From positions 1 through 9,266 of the forward strand of contig JAEWEW010000386.1 of assembly GCA_023389175.1 (NCBI GenBank): a stretch of DNA of 9,266 bases, in the 5' to 3' direction. This document shows positions 6,638-9,266 of the stretch, one piece after another. The DNA comes from Pseudomonadota bacterium. GTDB taxonomy: Bacteria; Pseudomonadota; Gammaproteobacteria; Burkholderiales; Burkholderiaceae_E. The notes under the pieces were generated by a model, which saw nothing but the letters and a program-made list of their open reading frames with translations, was not told the origin of the DNA and made no database searches. Made by a program: the position numbers and the translations under genes. How positions within the stretch are numbered: position 1 is the stretch's first letter; the number at the start of each line of letters is the position of its first letter.

Positions 6638-7192
6638 ATGAACACGACATCACCCGCGGCCGAAGCCCCAGCGGCCCCGATCACCGTGAGTTCCGGCTAC
6701 CGCCCGGGCCTAGTCGGTCGGATCGCCGAGATGCACGCGGTCTTCTATGCGCGGCACTCCGGCTTCGGTCAGTATTTCGAGAGCCAGGTCGCCAGCGGTG
6801 TCGCGGAGTTCGTGGGACGCCTTGATCAGCCGTGCAACGGGATCTGGGCGGCAATCCACAACGACCGGATCGTGGGCTCGATCGCGATCGACGGCCAGGA
6901 CCTGGGTGTTGACCATGTGGGCCATGCCCATTTGCGCTGGTTCATCCTCGACGACGATTGCCGCGGCGCTGGCGGCGGGCGTCGGCTGATGCAGGAGGCG
7001 ATGGCCTTCTGCGACCGTCGTGGGTTCGCCGCGACCCAGCTCTGGACATTCAAGGGCCTGGATGCCGCCAGAAAGCTCTACGAGTCCTTCGGCTTCGAAC
7101 TGGTCGACGAGACACCCGGCGACCAGTGGGGAAGCACGGTAATGGAGCAGCAGTTCACCCGCGTGGCGCCTGCACACAAGAAGCGGCCTTGA
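6638..7192 (+). CDS. GNAT-family N-acetyltransferase
   Basis: This 184-residue GNAT protein resembles the acetyltransferase half of MarR-GNAT fusion proteins, but no MarR domain is present. Its first 20 residues are Ala/Pro-rich and probably disordered. Marks of the fold are HLRWFILDD (98-106), the acetyl-CoA loop R109-G-A-G112-G-G114, LWTFKGLDAARKLYESFGF (135-153) and QWGSTVMEQQF (163-173). All key loop glycines are kept, unlike the GNAT near fadD. It lies 31 nt after aidB in the same direction and may be read from the same promoter, although no Shine-Dalgarno sequence is seen before its ATG. The substrate is unknown. Its last 38 nt overlap, on the opposite strand, the decayed end of an isochorismatase-like gene. 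Confidence 0.88.
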   Translation: MNTTSPAAEAPAAPITVSSGYRPGLVGRIAEMHAVFYARHSGFGQYFESQVASGVAEFVGRLDQPCNGIWAAIHNDRIVGSIAIDGQDLGVDHVGHAHLRWFILDDDCRGAGGGRRLMQEAMAFCDRRGFAATQLWTFKGLDAARKLYESFGFELVDETPGDQWGSTVMEQQFTRVAPAHKKRP

Positions 7193-7319
7193 CCAGCTTC
7201 AACACGTCGCGGAAGCGCGGATGCGCGCAATCCGCCAGCCACTCGAACAGCACCATTTCGTGTGTCACGATCGTGGCGCCGGCTTGCGCCGTCGTCGCTG
7301 ACCTCGCCGTCGGCCGTGA
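7155..7319 (-). pseudogene. C-terminal remnant of an isochorismatase-family hydrolase
   Basis: Read on the minus strand, 54 codons end at a TGA (7157-7155) and contain AGATIVTHEMVLFEWL followed by HPRFRDVLKLVK, which is the C-terminal signature of isochorismatase-family (cysteine hydrolase) proteins. The frame is closed upstream by TGA at 7322-7320. The preceding bases read more like this family in another frame (ITADGEV), so a frameshift is likely. The catalytic Asp, Lys and Cys regions are absent, because the space upstream is taken by the unrelated gene ending at 7349. There is no start codon with a ribosome site. It is therefore a decayed gene end, not an active enzyme. It runs in the same direction as the ypfH group and may once have been part of it. 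Its final 38 nt lie antisense within the GNAT gene. Confidence 0.7.
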
Positions 7320-7348
7320 TCAGCGCGGAAACCGGCGAGCGATGCCTG

Positions 7349-7801
7349 TCAGTCGCCGGCACGTCGTACGCCGCCAAAGCCCAGGTGGTGCATGCATTCC
7401 CGAAGGACCAGCAGCCCCGCCGCGGCGTCGCGGCCCGCAGGCAGGCCCGCCGACACTGCCGGATGGCCAAGCGAAACTGTAGCCAGGCGCTGGAAGCTGT
7501 CTTCCACCTCGTCGCGCGTGCGTCGGTCGCCATTCGCCCGCAGGTCCAGCTTTGCGCAGAGCCGGGCATTGCGGGTCAGCAGGTCGCCGCGAGCTGCCTG
7601 ACGCAGGCCGCTGGCAGCCAGCGCGTCCTCAACTCGGTCGATCGCCTGCTCCACTTCGAAGGGATTCGGAGGATCGTGTCGAAAGAGGCCTTCGGCGATG
7701 TCGCGCACTCCCACGGCGATCACCACCGCGGGCGCGGCACCGTCCGACGGTGTCGTGCGATGTTCTTCGAGCAGCAGGCTTGTCGCATCGGTTCGCTTCA
7801 T
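7349..7801 (-). CDS. Unrecognised 150-residue protein coupled to ypfH
   Basis: I do not recognise the family. The protein is soluble, with no signal peptide or membrane segment. Residues 24-64 (AVVIAVGVRDIAEGLF, then RHDPPNPFEVEQAIDRVEDAL) look like a short strand and two helices, with a DPP turn between them. The C-terminal part has AAGLLVLRECMHHLGF (127-142), with adjacent histidines and a cysteine that could bind metal, but this is only a possibility. The ATG overlaps the TGA of the esterase gene (ATGA), and GGAG lies 8 nt upstream, so translation is clearly coupled. Codon use matches the neighbours, which supports a real gene. The open frame extends further upstream to 8254, but that part is the shadow of ypfH. 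A partner role for the esterase is suggested by coupling alone. Confidence 0.75.
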   Translation of the reverse strand: MKRTDATSLLLEEHRTTPSDGAAPAVVIAVGVRDIAEGLFRHDPPNPFEVEQAIDRVEDALAASGLRQAARGDLLTRNARLCAKLDLRANGDRRTRDEVEDSFQRLATVSLGHPAVSAGLPAGRDAAAGLLVLRECMHHLGFGGVRRAGD

Positions 7802-8451
7802 CGCCCGCTCTCCGCCTGCGCCTCGCCCAGCCGCTGGACGATGGCGTTGACTACACGTCCGTCGATGCCGTGTCCGAGGCCAGCGAAGCGTTCGAGGGTC
7901 GATCGAGCTCCCAGGGTGCGCAACTGAGCTTCCGCTTCGACGGCCAGACCGACGGGCATCACGCGGTCCTGCTCGCCATGCATCAGGTTCACGACCGTAC
8001 CGGCTGGCGCCATGCGCGGTGGCTGCGCGAAACGCCCGGCGATCGCGATCACGCGACGCGCTATCTGTGGTTGCGCCTGCTGCGTCGATTCGAGCGCCAT
8101 GATGGCGCCCTGCGAGAAGCCGATCAGCGTCGTGCGGGCGGCGGCCACGCCGGTCTGCCGCTGCCAAACGCTGACCTTCTCGATGAACGCCAGCATCGCC
8201 GCGGCGACGCGTCCAGGCCGATTGGCCTCGGTGACGCCCTGCACGGAGAACCACTGCCAGCCGGTGCCGAAGTCCGACCGCTGCGACGAACGCACACTGA
8301 CAACCCAGGCGCTGGGCCGACGCGCTGCCAGCGCTTCGCCGAGCGGGCGCAGGTCTTCAGCACCGGAGCCCACGCCATGGAACAGCAGCAGCAGATCAAC
8401 GTCTTGCGCTGCCGTCGCATTGGGCCGCTGGATGATCAGGTCGTCATGCAT
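7798..8451 (-). CDS. ypfH: YpfH-like serine esterase (alpha/beta hydrolase)
   Basis: The 217-residue protein aligns well with E. coli YpfH, a cytoplasmic carboxylesterase of the phospholipase/carboxylesterase group. Visible features: LLLLFHGVGSG (20-30, oxyanion region), QWFSVQGVTEANR (66-78), nucleophile elbow GFSQG with Ser113, HGEQDRVMP with Asp162 (158-166) and LGHGID with His194 (192-197). The catalytic triad is therefore complete. The ATG at 8451 matches the family N-terminus and has GGAG 7 nt before it; the open frame upstream of it is not YpfH-like. The gene lies 13 nt after the ygiD-like gene and overlaps the next gene by 4 nt, so all three are one transcription unit. The natural substrate is unknown, as for YpfH itself. 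Confidence 0.94.
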   Translation of the reverse strand: MHDDLIIQRPNATAAQDVDLLLLFHGVGSGAEDLRPLGEALAARRPSAWVVSVRSSQRSDFGTGWQWFSVQGVTEANRPGRVAAAMLAFIEKVSVWQRQTGVAAARTTLIGFSQGAIMALESTQQAQPQIARRVIAIAGRFAQPPRMAPAGTVVNLMHGEQDRVMPVGLAVEAEAQLRTLGARSTLERFAGLGHGIDGRVVNAIVQRLGEAQAESGR

Positions 8452-8464
8452 ACCAGCGCTCCGA

Positions 8465-9259
8465 TCAGGCAGTAGCGGCTGCGATGCCGAACGCGTATGA
8501 GTCCATGGCGAGCACGCCGTGTGTGATGCCACCCTCGATGACCCGCGCGGGCGCGCCACCAGCCGCTGCGCCACCGGCCACCAGCAGCGGCCAGAAGTGC
8601 TCCGGCGTCGGGTGGGCGCGCCGCGCATGGGGCGCGTCGTCGAGCGTGCGCTGCAGCCGAACTGCGTCGCCCTGCTCAACCGCCTCGCGCACCCAGGCCG
8701 CGAACTCCGCCGCATACGCTTCGTCGTCGCCATGTCCGCTGCGGAACTCGTACAGGTTGTGCGTGAGGCTGCCCGAGCCGACGATCAACACGCCCTCGTC
8801 GGCCAGCGGCGCCAGCGCCTGCCCGAAGGCCCAGGCCGATGGCGCATCAAGCCGCGACAGCAACGAGACCTGAAACACCGGCACGTCGGCCGCAGGGAAC
8901 AGGTGCATCAGCGGCACCCAAGCGCCATGGTCGAGGCCGCGCTGCTCATCGGGCTGGGCCGGCCAGCCAGCGTCCCTCAGTTGCTGCACGGCACGCTGCG
9001 CCAGCTCGGCATGGCCGCGCGCCGGGTAGCTCATCCGGTACAGCGCGGTGTCGAACCCGCCGAAGTCGTGGATCGTCGCCGGCTGCACCGCGGTACTCAC
9101 GCGCGGTGCCGGCGTCATCCAGTGCGGCGAAACGACCAACACGGCCTCCGGGCGCGGCAGCTCGTGGCCCAACGCCGTCAGCCGCGGCCCGGCCAGGCCG
9201 GGCTCGAGCGCGAAGGTCGGCGCGCCGTGCGACACGAACAGGCTGGGCAGGCGCGACAT
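8465..9259 (-). CDS. ygiD: YgiD-like extradiol dioxygenase (LigB / DODA class III family)
   Basis: The 264-residue protein belongs to the 4,5-DOPA extradiol dioxygenase group, which opens catechol rings; E. coli YgiD is a zinc-containing member. Candidate metal ligands are seen as His11 (VSHGAPT), His46 (SPHWMT), His167 (LTHNL) and His221 (PTPEHFWPL), all at the expected places. Other family blocks are IHDFGGF (63-69), LYRMSYPA (73-80), GLDHGAWVPL (108-117) and GSGSLTHN (161-168). The ATG at 9259 fits the family start; only 7 bases lie beyond it, so its ribosome site and promoter are outside the window. It is the first visible gene of the minus-strand unit with the esterase and the 150-residue protein. 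The true aromatic substrate is unknown. Confidence 0.95.
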   Translation of the reverse strand: MSRLPSLFVSHGAPTFALEPGLAGPRLTALGHELPRPEAVLVVSPHWMTPAPRVSTAVQPATIHDFGGFDTALYRMSYPARGHAELAQRAVQQLRDAGWPAQPDEQRGLDHGAWVPLMHLFPAADVPVFQVSLLSRLDAPSAWAFGQALAPLADEGVLIVGSGSLTHNLYEFRSGHGDDEAYAAEFAAWVREAVEQGDAVRLQRTLDDAPHARRAHPTPEHFWPLLVAGGAAAGGAPARVIEGGITHGVLAMDSYAFGIAAATA

Positions 9260-9266
9260 CAGCGTG

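Noticed and set aside
7802..8254. N-terminal extension of the unrecognised minus-strand gene
   Set aside because: This part is the out-of-frame shadow of ypfH; the ATG at 7801 has a ribosome site and the ATGA overlap.
7552..8475. Plus-strand open frame of 307 codons across the ypfH region
   Set aside because: It overlaps the well-supported minus-strand esterase and part of the unknown gene; its composition is Arg-rich and there is no domain.
1..9266. CRISPR arrays, tRNA or rRNA genes, insertion sequences, phage attachment sites
   Set aside because: No regularly spaced repeats, cloverleaf-like segments, transposase motifs or terminal repeats with target duplications were seen on either strand.

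Overview
The window looks like a chromosomal piece of a GC-rich proteobacterium, most likely a beta- or gammaproteobacterium. FadD, AidB, YpfH and YgiD all resemble the Escherichia coli proteins closely, and third codon positions are strongly G/C. I see no phage, plasmid, insertion sequence, CRISPR or tRNA/rRNA signal. All gene identities come from reading the translations and recognising motifs; no database search was run.

Layout. The plus strand carries four blocks. (1) Positions 1-1300 hold the C-terminal end of a CysJ-like flavoprotein reductase, overlapped by an ApbE-type FAD:protein FMN transferase. (2) Positions 1373-3626 hold a full-length long-chain acyl-CoA synthetase (FadD), followed 16 nt later by a small GNAT acetyltransferase. 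(3) Positions 3627-4225 are about 600 nt with no convincing gene. This stretch is less GC-rich than its surroundings, contains a clean hairpin, and ends in a nested palindrome at the start of a TetR-family regulator. (4) Positions 4226-7192 hold the TetR regulator, an AidB-type acyl-CoA dehydrogenase joined to it by an ATGA overlap, and a second GNAT. The minus strand then carries a compact convergent group: a YgiD-like extradiol dioxygenase (9259-8465), a YpfH-like serine esterase (8451-7798) and an unrecognised 150-residue protein (7801-7349). Beyond these, a short degraded C-terminal piece of an isochorismatase-family hydrolase runs antisense into the end of the second GNAT.

How the genes may work together. 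FadD activates fatty acids to acyl-CoA and AidB belongs to the acyl-CoA dehydrogenase superfamily, so blocks 2 and 4 share an acyl-CoA theme. The GNAT next to fadD is of the small stand-alone type related to Pat lysine acetyltransferases, and FadD carries the P-x4-G-K sequence around its catalytic lysine that such enzymes modify. This GNAT, however, has Asp where the acetyl-CoA-binding loop normally has Gly. The TetR regulator probably controls itself and aidB through the palindrome at its start codon. The ApbE and the reductase fragment form a flavin/electron-transfer pair that continues off the left edge.

Most of the window is ordinary. The points most worth a second look are the fadD-GNAT pair, the nested operator, the isochorismatase remnant, and the unrecognised gene translationally coupled to ypfH.
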